DNA from: Desulfovibrio sp. OttesenSCG-928-G15
GTDB lineage: Bacteria > Desulfobacterota > Desulfovibrionia > Desulfovibrionales > Desulfovibrionaceae
Assembly (NCBI GenBank): GCA_030266525.1
Contig: JAJDIC010000082.1
Coordinates: forward strand, 1 to 8,925
DNA: 8,925 bases
Reading direction: 5' to 3'
Positions 1-6,727 of the stretch are shown piece after piece. Position numbers and translations under genes: made by a program. Each line of letters opens with the position of its first letter. The stretch's first letter is position 1. The notes below the pieces were generated by a model. The model did not search any database. It had not been told where the DNA came from and saw only the letters and a list, made by a program, of their open reading frames with translations.

Positions 1-78
1 TGAGGCTTGCCTGTGCTGGCGAGTACAGGCGGCTGGCGCGACACGCTCAATCCCCCGTTGCGATTTCATCGCGCTTCA

Positions 79-157
79 TGTAGTGTGGCGCGGCTTCCCG
101 GACCAGGTCTGGAAGAAGCCGCGCTTTTTTATCCACCCAAAGCCCTTACACACTACA
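79..157 (+). promoter_or_regulatory. metN leader: Inverted repeat enclosing the terminator and abutting the metN start
   Basis: The 9-mer TGTAGTGTG at 79-87 is the exact reverse complement of CACACTACA at 149-157. The left copy is directly contiguous with the left arm of the terminator stem, and the right copy ends at the base before the metN ATG. In RNA the two could form an outer helix continuous with the terminator stem on one side, with a 24-nt bulge (125-148) on the other. This would bury the stretch where a ribosome would bind. Upstream lie two further hairpins, 9-16/23-30 and 60-64/68-72. I do not recognise a known SAM riboswitch consensus, and the region may begin before the window. 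A regulatory role is inferred from geometry only. Confidence 0.4.
88..130 (+). terminator. Intrinsic terminator hairpin in the metN leader
   Basis: The arms 88-97 and 115-124 are perfectly complementary (10 bp, GC-rich). They close over an inner stem of roughly six pairs, including one G-U, within 98-112. Six T residues follow at 125-130. This is a textbook Rho-independent terminator on the + strand; the other strand has no T-tract after the stem, so it works one way. It ends only 27 nt before the metN ATG, which leaves very little room for a separate metN promoter downstream. It is therefore either an attenuator inside the metN leader or the terminator of a gene lying upstream of the window. 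Confidence 0.8.
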
Positions 158-1126
158 ATGATTGAAGTCAGCAATCTGGTCAAAAAATACGGCAGCACCA
201 CGGTGCTCAGTGACATCTCCTTTACTATCGGTGAAGGGGAAGTTTTTGGCGTTGTGGGCCATTCGGGCGCGGGCAAGTCTACCCTTTTGCGCTGCTTCAA
301 CGCGCTGGAAGATTATCAGGGCGGCAGCGTCAAGGTAGGCGGGCAGGAAGTCAGGAGCCTTGACCGGGAAGGGCGCAAACAGCTTCGCCGCGACATGGGC
401 ATGATTTTCCAGACCTTTAACCTGATGAACAGCAAAAACGTTTTTGACAACGTGGCCTTTCCTCTTGAAATATGGGGAATTGCCAAAGAAAACCGCCGCA
501 AAAGAGTGATGGAGTTGCTTGATCTCGTCGGCCTTGCGGATAAGGCGGGCGAGCGGGTGCACAGCCTTTCAGGCGGTCAGAAGCAGCGCGTCGGCATTGC
601 CAGGGCGCTTGCCCTTTCGCCCAAAATCCTGCTCTGCGACGAAGCCACCAGCGCCCTTGACCCCAAAACCACCATCGCCATTCTGGACCTGCTGGAAAGC
701 GTGCGCAAAGAGCTGAACCTGACCATTGTCATCGTTACCCACCAGATGGAAGTGGTCAAACGCTCCTGCAACCGCATGCTCCTGCTGGACGGCGGTATTA
801 CACAGGGCATCGGCAAGACCGACACCCTGTTCCTCGCCCCCACCCAGGACCTGAAAAAACTTATTGAAGACGAGTTCGCCCTTATCCCGCGCGGCACCAA
901 CATCCGGCTATGGTTCCCGAAAGAGATTTCACAAGACGCTGTTATCACCTCCATGGCCAGGGCGCTGGACATTGACTTTTCCATCGTGGGCGGCAAGCTG
1001 GAGCGCTACCTGGACGACGTGCGCGGTTTTCTGATTATCAACGTGGATGACGAACATCTGGAAGCCGTCCTGAACTACTTGCAGGAGAAAAAACTCTTCT
1101 GGGAGGTAATGGACGATGAAAGCTAG
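158..1126 (+). CDS. metN: Methionine ABC transporter ATP-binding protein MetN
   Basis: This is the cytoplasmic ATPase that drives methionine uptake through MetI. The 322-residue protein shows Walker A (GHSGAGKST, residues 34-42), Q-loop Gln85, the signature LSGGQ at 137-141, Walker B ending in D161-E162 and switch His195. The C-terminal part, about 246-318, fits the NIL domain that in this family binds methionine and causes trans-inhibition. The linker between the two domains is shorter than in E. coli MetN (343 residues as I recall it). The start at ATG 158 is chosen because MIEVSNL matches the family N-terminus; the frame stays open upstream to a GTG at 83, but those codons overlap the terminator hairpin. 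No Shine-Dalgarno motif precedes the ATG, which is odd for the first gene of an operon. The stop overlaps metI by 11 nt. Identification is firm at family level; methionine as substrate rests on the NIL domain and the MetI partner. Confidence 0.93.
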   Translation: MIEVSNLVKKYGSTTVLSDISFTIGEGEVFGVVGHSGAGKSTLLRCFNALEDYQGGSVKVGGQEVRSLDREGRKQLRRDMGMIFQTFNLMNSKNVFDNVAFPLEIWGIAKENRRKRVMELLDLVGLADKAGERVHSLSGGQKQRVGIARALALSPKILLCDEATSALDPKTTIAILDLLESVRKELNLTIVIVTHQMEVVKRSCNRMLLLDGGITQGIGKTDTLFLAPTQDLKKLIEDEFALIPRGTNIRLWFPKEISQDAVITSMARALDIDFSIVGGKLERYLDDVRGFLIINVDDEHLEAVLNYLQEKKLFWEVMDDES

Positions 1127-1880
1127 TTTCCTCTACCCTGCCCTGCTCATCCTTGTGCTGACCCTTGGCGTTTTCGGCCTGTTCGCCATGAACGGCCTTG
1201 GGCCGGGCGCGGCGCTGGACGCTACCGCCTCGTCCTTTGCCCGGATAAGGGAAGAGCTGTTCATCTCGCTCGGACAAACCCTGTACATGGTGTTTTTTTC
1301 CACCCTGTTTTCCCTGATTCTGGGATTCTTGCTGGCTACAGTCATGATCATGACCGGGCCACAGGGATTACGCCCCAATGCCGGAGTTTACAGCGTGCTG
1401 GACATTACCGTAGACATTCTGCGCTCGCTCCCCTTTATCATCCTGATTATTTTCATCATGCCCTTTACCCGGCTGGTCATGGGCGTAGCCATAGGCACCA
1501 CCGCGACCATTCTGCCCCTTACCGTTGCAGCCGCGCCCTTTGCCGCGCGCCTCATTGAAGCGAACTTTCTGGAAGTGGACAAGGGCGTGGTAGAGGCGGC
1601 GCGTTCTTTCGGCGCCAGCACCAGCCAGATCATTCTTCGGGTCATGCTGCCCGAAGCCCTGCCCGCCATTATTCTGAACATCGCCGTTCTGGCCATTGCC
1701 CTGCTTGGCTATTCCGCCATGGCCGGCGCGGTGGGCGGCGGCGGCATTGGCGACCTGGCCTACAGGCTCGGCTACAACAGATTCCAGAATGACGTGTCTG
1801 TCTGGTGCATTCTGGTGCTGGTCGTTCTGGTGCGCTGTATCCAGACGGCCGGGAATATTCTGTACCGCCGCCTTCGGTAA
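1116..1880 (+). CDS. metI: Methionine ABC transporter permease MetI
   Basis: This is the inner-membrane permease of the methionine importer, and it pairs with MetN. The 254-residue protein carries the permease EAA loop at 160-171 (EAARSFGAS...), which docks on the ATPase, and the family stretches RSLPFIIL (103-110), PLTVAAAPF (134-142) and GYSAMAGAVG (198-207). It is about 37 residues longer than E. coli MetI (217). The extra N-terminus holds a hydrophobic helix (about 6-25) and a soluble linker before the usual first helix near 48-79, so six rather than five membrane segments are likely. The ATG at 1116 is well supported: GGGAGGT at 1101-1107 sits 8 nt upstream. The 11-nt overlap with metN points to translational coupling. 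No metQ follows, so the binding protein must be encoded elsewhere or be replaced. Confidence 0.92.
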   Translation: MKASFLYPALLILVLTLGVFGLFAMNGLGPGAALDATASSFARIREELFISLGQTLYMVFFSTLFSLILGFLLATVMIMTGPQGLRPNAGVYSVLDITVDILRSLPFIILIIFIMPFTRLVMGVAIGTTATILPLTVAAAPFAARLIEANFLEVDKGVVEAARSFGASTSQIILRVMLPEALPAIILNIAVLAIALLGYSAMAGAVGGGGIGDLAYRLGYNRFQNDVSVWCILVLVVLVRCIQTAGNILYRRLR

Positions 1881-1906
1881 ACACCCCGGCGCAACGCTCC
1901 GATATC

Positions 1907-2926
1907 ATGCAAAACATACCCAAAAGAAAAGTCCCGCTCCCGGTGGCGCTGCTCGCGCTTGCGGTTATCCTTGCGGCCCTTCTGGTCTGCCTTGTCACAC
2001 AGCCGGTTTTCTCCCGCGCCCCGGCCTTAAACCTGCCTGCTGTCAGCCCTGACAGGCTCAAAGCACACGTGGTCATGCTGGCCGAAACCCTGCACCCGCG
2101 CAGCTACCTGAACCAGGACAATCTGGAAAAAACCGTCGGTTATATCGAAGGAATCCTGCGCGAGACAACAGAGCGCGTTTCACGGCAATATTACACGGTC
2201 AGGGGCGAATCCTACTGCAACGTCATTGCCGAGTACGGCCCGAAAGACGGCCCGAGCCTCGTCATCGGGGCGCATTATGACGCCGACGCCGGAGAAGAAA
2301 GCGGCAGCGCCACAGTAACCCCCGGCGCGGACGATAACGCCAGCGGTGTGGCGGGACTTTTGGAACTTGCCGGAATTTTTGGCAAAAACCCGCCCCCTAT
2401 ACACACGGAGCTTGTGGCCTATTGTCTGGAAGAACCGCCTTTTTTCGGAACACGGGAAATGGGCAGCTATTTTCACGCCGAAGCGCTGCACAAAAGCGGC
2501 AGCAAGCTTGTCGGGATGATTGTTCTGGAAATGATTGGCTGCTTTTCCGATGAGCCGGATTCACAAAAATATCCCATGCCCGGCCTGGGGCTGCTTTACC
2601 CCACTGTAGGTAATTACATCGGCGTGGTAGGGCGCTTTGCGGATATTCCCCTGACCAGAAAGGTCAAAACGGCCATGCGCGGCGCAAGCGACTTGCCCGT
2701 GCGCTCGGCCAACCTGCCGGAACAGGTGACCGGTGTAGACTATTCCGACCACCGTAATTACTGGCCCTTCGACTACAGCGCGGTGATGGTGACGGACATC
2801 GCCTTTTTTCGCAACAAAAGCTACCACACGACCTCTGATGTGGCAGAAAGCCTGGACTACCCGCGCATGGCAAAAGTGGTGCAGGGCGTGTACGCCGCTT
2901 CTCTGGCCCTGTTTGCCGGGGAGTGA
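1907..2926 (+). CDS. Membrane-anchored M28-family zinc metallopeptidase
   Basis: This is a probable aminopeptidase-type M28 enzyme, 339 residues. An N-terminal basic stretch and a hydrophobic helix (about 11-30) suggest export with a membrane anchor or an uncleaved signal. The two-zinc site of the family is visible: H123 in GAHYDAD, D142 in PGADDNASG, the E175-E176 pair, E208 in LEMIG and H307 in SYHTTSD. The fourth ligand appears as Glu where many M28 enzymes have Asp; this is common in some M28 branches as I recall. The ATG at 1907 is preferred over an in-frame ATG at 1805, which lies inside metI, because the signal-anchor follows directly. There is no clear ribosome site. It lies 26 nt after metI on the same strand, so co-transcription is likely. 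Substrate cannot be told from sequence; glutaminyl cyclase-like activity is a less likely alternative. Confidence 0.85.
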   Translation: MQNIPKRKVPLPVALLALAVILAALLVCLVTQPVFSRAPALNLPAVSPDRLKAHVVMLAETLHPRSYLNQDNLEKTVGYIEGILRETTERVSRQYYTVRGESYCNVIAEYGPKDGPSLVIGAHYDADAGEESGSATVTPGADDNASGVAGLLELAGIFGKNPPPIHTELVAYCLEEPPFFGTREMGSYFHAEALHKSGSKLVGMIVLEMIGCFSDEPDSQKYPMPGLGLLYPTVGNYIGVVGRFADIPLTRKVKTAMRGASDLPVRSANLPEQVTGVDYSDHRNYWPFDYSAVMVTDIAFFRNKSYHTTSDVAESLDYPRMAKVVQGVYAASLALFAGE

Positions 2927-2952
2927 TGGTCTTCCTTTTTTTCTCCCGCGTA

Positions 2953-2983
2953 TTGACGCCATAACGCCCCCTCGGATAAGATT
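2953..2983 (+). promoter_or_regulatory. Putative sigma-70 promoter of the BON lipoprotein gene
   Basis: The 102-bp gap after the peptidase gene contains TTGACG (2953-2958), five of six matches to the -35 consensus. Possible -10 elements are GATAAG (2975-2980, spacing 16) and TAAGAT (2978-2983, spacing 19), four of six matches each. Neither is perfect. A start of transcription near 2990 would leave a short leader ahead of the ATG at 3029. No convincing terminator for the upstream operon lies in this gap, so read-through is also possible. Confidence 0.35.
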
Positions 2984-3028
2984 ATTCTTTCCCGGTGTTT
3001 TACGCCATCCACTCTTTCGGGGGATTTC

Positions 3029-3595
3029 ATGCATAGCTCCATTCGCACGTCGCTCTGTTCCTTTTTCTGCCTCTGTCTGCTCGTTTTTGGCAGCGCCTGC
3101 GCCAAGGTGGACCCCGGCGCTTCCGGCGCAGACCGGGGCATGCGCTTTGACGACGCAGGCATAAAAACAGACATTACCGCCGCCCTGCTCAAAATGAACG
3201 CGACAAAATCCAATGATATCAATGTGCGCTGCTACCGAGGCCATGTCTTCCTGATTGGTGAAGCAGACGAGCAATTCCGCGAAAAAGCCCTGGATGAAGC
3301 CAGAAGAACCCCGGAAGTCGTGCACGTTACCACCCATTGGTTCCCCACCGGCACTGCGAACCCGGTACTGGACGCATCCGTGGAAGACGCCATTGACAAG
3401 GGCGGCATTATCGGCCCCGGCAACCACCCGCGCGTTGTCACCGTTGATAGCTGGGGCGGCCATGTCGTGCTCACGGGTCTTTCCAGAAGCAAAAGCAATG
3501 TCGACGCGGCCATCGCCAAAATAAAGACCATTCCTCAAGTCAAGAGCGTGACCAGCTATATTGACGTGCGCGAAGAAGAAGGTGGACGCAAGTAG
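3029..3595 (+). CDS. Double BON-domain envelope lipoprotein (OsmY/YraP-like)
   Basis: The 188-residue protein begins with a hydrophobic signal (about 9-23) ending in GSAC, a slightly atypical lipobox with Gly at -3; lipidation at Cys24 would place it in the periplasm, attached to a membrane. Two BON domains follow, about 44-105 and 114-180. Each shows the repeated pattern of a helix, a strand with G-H-V-x-L-x-G (GHVFLIG at 71-77, GHVVLTG at 144-150), a helix and V-x-x-V (VVHV, VKSV). BON domains bind membranes or lipids, and double-BON proteins in enterobacteria help maintain the outer membrane and respond to osmotic stress. The ATG is backed by GGGGGA at 3019-3024, with a tight 4-nt spacing. 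The gene probably has its own promoter and stands alone, converging on the adaptor gene. Family assignment is good; the exact role is inferred. Confidence 0.85.
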   Translation: MHSSIRTSLCSFFCLCLLVFGSACAKVDPGASGADRGMRFDDAGIKTDITAALLKMNATKSNDINVRCYRGHVFLIGEADEQFREKALDEARRTPEVVHVTTHWFPTGTANPVLDASVEDAIDKGGIIGPGNHPRVVTVDSWGGHVVLTGLSRSKSNVDAAIAKIKTIPQVKSVTSYIDVREEEGGRK

Positions 3596-3698
3596 CGTAA
3601 AGGCATCAGATTGCCATGCTGCAATGGATCGGGTTGGATTGCGCTGCATCCGGCAGTTGTCCCGTAAGCCTTTGACCCCGCGAAACGGGGATGCGCCG

Positions 3699-4973
3699 CT
3701 ACTTGCCGGAACGGGGGAAAAAGTCTGCCCTGCCGCTCATTCCGGGCAGGAGTTCGGGGTGGTCTTTTCGTAAGGCCGAATACGCGCGTATGGTTCGGGT
3801 AACGGCGTTTACCTTGCCGCCGAAGCGTACAAATTCCGCTTCATAACTCTTGTTGGTTTCTTCAATAAAAACCCAGATAATGTGCCCTGCTTGCAGTCGC
3901 GGCACCCAGGTTGACGGAATGGTGCACACGACCTCCAGATCTCCGGGTTTCGCCAGTTCCATGATGCTGTCTCCGCGCTTGAGCATTTGCCCGGCCTTGG
4001 CCCGAATTTCAATAACCCGCCCGTCCGTGGACGCTTTGATGGAAGCGGAGGCCTGGCTTTCTTCCACATCGCGAAGCCGCTCAGCCGCTTGGGCCAGCGC
4101 GTCTTGCGCGGCCTGTTTTTCCTGTTCGGAGGCGGCCTGGGAATTTTGCACCCGCTCAACCGCCGCTGTCATGAGCTGGCGAATGTCTTCCTTTTCCCGG
4201 TCAAGATAGGCCGTGTCCATTTCGGCCACAACCTGCCCTTTGACCACGCTTTCCCCGTCTTTCACCTTGATGGAGGCAATGTTGGCCCCGACCGGCGAAG
4301 CGAGCACCTGTACGTTGGCGGGCAAAAGACGCGCAGCCACAATGCCGCGCTTTTGCATCTCAAGCTCGCGCCCGGTATGGGCTGCGGGCGGTGCGCCATC
4401 ATCTGCCGGGGTGGGAGGGGACGGTGCCTGCGCCCCCCCTGTCTGCGGCACCGAAGCGTCGTTTGCCTCCTTGCCTATTTGCATGGTTACCGACGGCAGG
4501 GCGGGAATGGGCATGGTCAAATCAAGGGGCAGCCCTTCCGTGCCTCCGCCTTCCAGCCCGAGCAGGTGTTGCAGGGCCGAAGCGTTGCTGCTTTTTTTCT
4601 TGTCGCCCGAACCCGCCGGGTTCACGGTAATGCTTACGGGCGGCAGATCGGGAAGCGGAAGGGACAAATCAAGGGGAGACTCCGCCCCGCCGGAAGATTC
4701 CAGCCCGAGCATGCGTCCCAAAGCGGAAGGCGTATCAGCCGCCTTTTTTTGATTGCCGCTGGGAGTCGGGGCGAGCGTGCCGGAAGAAGCTGCACCGCAA
4801 GGCTGCGGAACGGCAAAACCAAGGAGGCATAATGCAGCGGCAAGCATGCTGACAAAGGCGTAACGCGACAAAAGGGGCGATGCACCTGCAATACGAGGAG
4901 AACTACCCGAAGCGCGAGGCCAAAGGCCCGGCAAGCGGGCCCAAAGGCTAACGTGGCGGCAGGTCAACTTCAA
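3699..4973 (-). CDS. HlyD/RND-type periplasmic adaptor (membrane fusion) protein with N-terminal repeats
   Basis: At up to 424 residues, its C-terminal half matches the adaptor architecture of secretion and efflux systems. It has a first lipoyl half (about 220-253), an alpha-helical hairpin rich in Glu, Gln and Ala (about 254-310), a second lipoyl half (DGRVIEIRAKAGQMLKRGD, 317-335) and a beta-barrel region to the end. The first 60 residues hold a hydrophobic stretch (about 43-58) consistent with a signal peptide or anchor. Residues 61-200 are unlike usual adaptors: Pro/Ala/Ser-rich with a tandem duplication (73-119 and 123-166). The start is uncertain. The longest frame begins with TTG at 4973, overlapping the upstream hydrolase gene by 26 nt; a TTG at 4871 or an ATG at 4847 are alternatives that start nearer the hydrophobic stretch. 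No inner-membrane pump or outer-membrane channel gene is in the window, so its transport partner, if any, is unknown. Confidence 0.75.
   Translation of the reverse strand: MKLTCRHVSLWARLPGLWPRASGSSPRIAGASPLLSRYAFVSMLAAALCLLGFAVPQPCGAASSGTLAPTPSGNQKKAADTPSALGRMLGLESSGGAESPLDLSLPLPDLPPVSITVNPAGSGDKKKSSNASALQHLLGLEGGGTEGLPLDLTMPIPALPSVTMQIGKEANDASVPQTGGAQAPSPPTPADDGAPPAAHTGRELEMQKRGIVAARLLPANVQVLASPVGANIASIKVKDGESVVKGQVVAEMDTAYLDREKEDIRQLMTAAVERVQNSQAASEQEKQAAQDALAQAAERLRDVEESQASASIKASTDGRVIEIRAKAGQMLKRGDSIMELAKPGDLEVVCTIPSTWVPRLQAGHIIWVFIEETNKSYEAEFVRFGGKVNAVTRTIRAYSALRKDHPELLPGMSGRADFFPRSGK
4476..4757 (-). repeat. Tandem duplication inside the adaptor gene
   Basis: Two successive segments encode related peptides: residues 73-119 (4617-4757) and 123-166 (4476-4607). 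Both run as a Lys-Lys region, then S-A-L-x-x-(M/L)-L-G-L-E, a Gly/Glu stretch, P-L-D-L-x-x-P-x-P-x-L-P-x-V and a Ser/Thr-rich end. Similarity is also visible in DNA: blocks such as CAAATCAAGGGG and TTCCAGCCCGAGCA (+ strand) occur in both copies. The copies have diverged while keeping the motif, which suggests an old duplication kept by selection. I do not recognise the unit as a named domain. Confidence 0.75.
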
Positions 4974-5805
4974 GCACCGCCATCATTCTGCGATTGTTGC
5001 CGGTATTGGCAAAGGCCTTTTTAAAGGAATTCTGCCCCTCGCGCGACTTCAGGTCCCGCCGGTTCGCGCCCCCGCCCTTGCCGGTGGTCTGATAGAACCA
5101 GGCTTCGCCGGTGCTGGCGACATAGACTATTCCCACATGATAATGGGTAAGGCCGTAGCCCTTGCGCCGCCCTTCCACGTTCAGACTGACAAGGTATATG
5201 CGGCCCGGGGAGAAGCGCCGTGAAAGCTCTTTCCAGGTAGCGTCTTTCTGGCAGTCAAAGCCCCGGTTTTTGAGGGCGGCTGCGGCGCGCACATCCATTG
5301 TCTTGTTGCCGGGCATCAAAAAGCGCCGCGAAAAACCTTCCGATACGTTCAGGATGAGGTCCCAGCCAAAGTCCCAGTCGTGACCGTGGGGCGAGTCCGG
5401 GCCGCTGTCGTTTTTCCGGTCACGCACAGCGTCATCCAGGGAATAGTTCTTCCCGAGCAGCATACGGGAGAGTTGCAGCACCAGCCCGCTGCAGTTCAGG
5501 CCGGGCGTATTGAAGCGCTTTGTCCGGTCTGCAAAAAGGGTATACCCGCCCGCCTTGTCCAGGGCGCCGTCCACCCGATAGGGCAGGCCGAGTATCGAGG
5601 CGGCTATGACGTCGTTGGAAACACCGCCCCTGCCCTGGCGCAGGGCTTCTGCCGCTGGCCCGGGAAGCGAAATTCCCGCAGGAACAGGCACCGCGTCCAA
5701 AGCCGCGGCAGACTGCGGGAAAAAAAACAGGACAGCCACAAAAAGCGAGATTGATACAAAAACAGAACAGGATACAGACAGTTTCATGACAGGATATTTC
5801 TCCAT
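4948..5805 (-). CDS. Secreted NlpC/P60-like cysteine hydrolase
   Basis: This 285-residue protein has a signal peptide (hydrophobic core about 11-29, likely cut near AAA-LD around residue 35). The core looks like the NlpC/P60 (papain-like) fold, which usually cuts peptide bonds in peptidoglycan or acts as an amidase. Cys105 lies in NCSGLV, close to the D-C-S-G-L-V motif of the family, His223 in HYHVGIVY matches the H-V-G-I motif, and Gln239 in FYQTT is a fair third catalytic residue. Cys and His are about 118 residues apart, far more than the roughly 50 typical of simple NlpC/P60 domains, so there is a large insertion or a divergent subfamily. Two starts are possible: ATG 5805, or ATG 5787, which has GGAG 12 nt upstream and gives a more classic MK signal start. 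The stop overlaps the adaptor gene, suggesting coupled translation. The fold is fairly sure; the substrate is unknown. Confidence 0.7.
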   Translation of the reverse strand: MEKYPVMKLSVSCSVFVSISLFVAVLFFFPQSAAALDAVPVPAGISLPGPAAEALRQGRGGVSNDVIAASILGLPYRVDGALDKAGGYTLFADRTKRFNTPGLNCSGLVLQLSRMLLGKNYSLDDAVRDRKNDSGPDSPHGHDWDFGWDLILNVSEGFSRRFLMPGNKTMDVRAAAALKNRGFDCQKDATWKELSRRFSPGRIYLVSLNVEGRRKGYGLTHYHVGIVYVASTGEAWFYQTTGKGGGANRRDLKSREGQNSFKKAFANTGNNRRMMAVLEVDLPPR

Positions 5806-5905
5806 GTATTTTGTCTTTTCTTACCGTAAAGCTTGCGCCTGGGCAACGCCAGAAATGAGCCTGCCGCAGCAGCCCCAAGTTCCCGTTGTCATTCCAGTGC
5901 GGGCT

Positions 5906-5934
5906 ATGGTAATCGTAGTGGATACGAAATACAA
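5906..5934 (-). promoter_or_regulatory. Weak candidate promoter for the hydrolase-adaptor pair
   Basis: The gap between the divergent hydrolase and pgl genes must hold promoters for both directions. On the - strand TTGTAT (5929-5934) and TACCAT (5906-5911) are spaced 17 bp apart, with three and four matches respectively to sigma-70 consensus. Transcription would begin near 5899, giving a leader of about 95 nt. On the + strand TTGTCA at 5886-5891 is a possible -35 for pgl, but no good -10 sits at the right distance. The gap otherwise shows no gene or strong hairpin. Confidence 0.2.
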
Positions 5935-5982
5935 ACAGCAACCGGGTTTTCTTGTACCCTCTAAACAACAGTGGCGACTATC

Positions 5983-6717
5983 ATGACAATTACCACCCAC
6001 CTTTCCCTGTATGTTACCGAAGACGAGCAGGCCATGGCCGAACAGGCCGCCGCCATTATTGCGGAAGAACACAAAGAGGCCGTCACCAGACGGGGGGTGT
6101 TCAGCATTGCGCTATCCGGCGGCAAAACGCCCATTCCGCTTTTCAAAACCCTTTGCCAGCCCCAGTGGAAAGAGGCCATAGATTGGAGTAAAACCGTCAT
6201 TTACTGGGTTGATGAGCGTTGTGTCCCGCCTGACGACGAGCACAGCCACTACCAGCGCGCCAGGGTAGACCTGCTTTCCAGGGTGGACGCCACCCGCTTT
6301 TACCGCATGAAGGGTGAAGACAATCCGAAAGCCGCGGCAGAAGCCTATTCCACTATGCTGGCCGATCATTTCTCTGTGCTCCCGGGCGATTTTCCGCGCT
6401 TTGATCTGGTACTGCTCGGTGTCGGCACAGACGGCCACACTGGCTGCCTGTATTCCGGCGACCCCGCCCTGAGGGAAACGGAATCCTTCGTTATGGACGT
6501 GCACCACCCGGAGCAGCGTGTTTCCCGGCTGACCATGACCCTGCCCGTGCTCAACAATTCGCGGTGCTGCATTTTTATGGCCTCGGGCAGTGCCAAAAAC
6601 CATATCCTTTCCTCAGCGCTCAACCTGATGGCCGCCCCCGTGCTGCCCGCGCAAATGGTGCGCCCGCACAACGGCAAGCTCTGCTGGATCATTGACAACA
6701 ACGCTTACCAGGGCTGA
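5983..6717 (+). CDS. pgl: 6-phosphogluconolactonase
   Basis: This cytoplasmic enzyme hydrolyses 6-phosphogluconolactone to 6-phosphogluconate, the second step of the oxidative pentose phosphate pathway. The 244-residue length is normal for the Pgl/DevB family. Diagnostic segments are ALSGGKTP (43-50, phosphate-binding loop), WVDERCVPP (75-83) and GVGTDGHTG (146-154), followed by L-Y-S-G. In the D-E-R motif region the usual Ser-Asn pair appears as Ser88-His89, a modest substitution. ATG 5983 is chosen over an in-frame GTG at 5971 because the protein then begins at the expected first strand (LSLYV); neither has a clear ribosome site. No glucose-6-phosphate dehydrogenase gene (zwf) neighbours it in the window. 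It is followed 10 nt later by the histidine kinase gene, so they may share a transcript, although no functional link is obvious. Confidence 0.92.
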   Translation: MTITTHLSLYVTEDEQAMAEQAAAIIAEEHKEAVTRRGVFSIALSGGKTPIPLFKTLCQPQWKEAIDWSKTVIYWVDERCVPPDDEHSHYQRARVDLLSRVDATRFYRMKGEDNPKAAAEAYSTMLADHFSVLPGDFPRFDLVLLGVGTDGHTGCLYSGDPALRETESFVMDVHHPEQRVSRLTMTLPVLNNSRCCIFMASGSAKNHILSSALNLMAAPVLPAQMVRPHNGKLCWIIDNNAYQG

Positions 6718-6727
6718 TCGCGCCGCC

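Noticed and set aside
3..83. Open frame ending in TAG at 81-83, as the tail of an upstream + strand gene
   Set aside because: Only 26 codons are visible and all three frames are largely open here. The position just before the terminator is suggestive, but the peptide is not recognisable, so it is not called as a gene.
2908..2943. Possible terminator at the end of the peptidase gene
   Set aside because: A weak stem within the last codons is separated by about 15 nt from the T-run near 2935-2942, so it does not have terminator geometry.
2561..3649. Long - strand open frame (362 codons) across the peptidase and BON genes
   Set aside because: It is antisense to two well-supported genes, spans the intergenic gap and gives a composition typical of a shadow frame in GC-rich DNA, with no recognisable domain.
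3599..3690. Possible terminator between the convergent BON and adaptor genes
   Set aside because: CCCCG/CGGGG (3676-3680/3686-3690) forms a short hairpin, and AAAGGC/GCCTTT (3599-3604/3668-3673) can pair, but neither is followed by a T-tract on either strand.
3987..4832. + strand open frame (281 codons) opposite the adaptor gene
   Set aside because: The - strand frame shows lipoyl and coiled-coil signatures and a tandem repeat; the + frame shows nothing recognisable.
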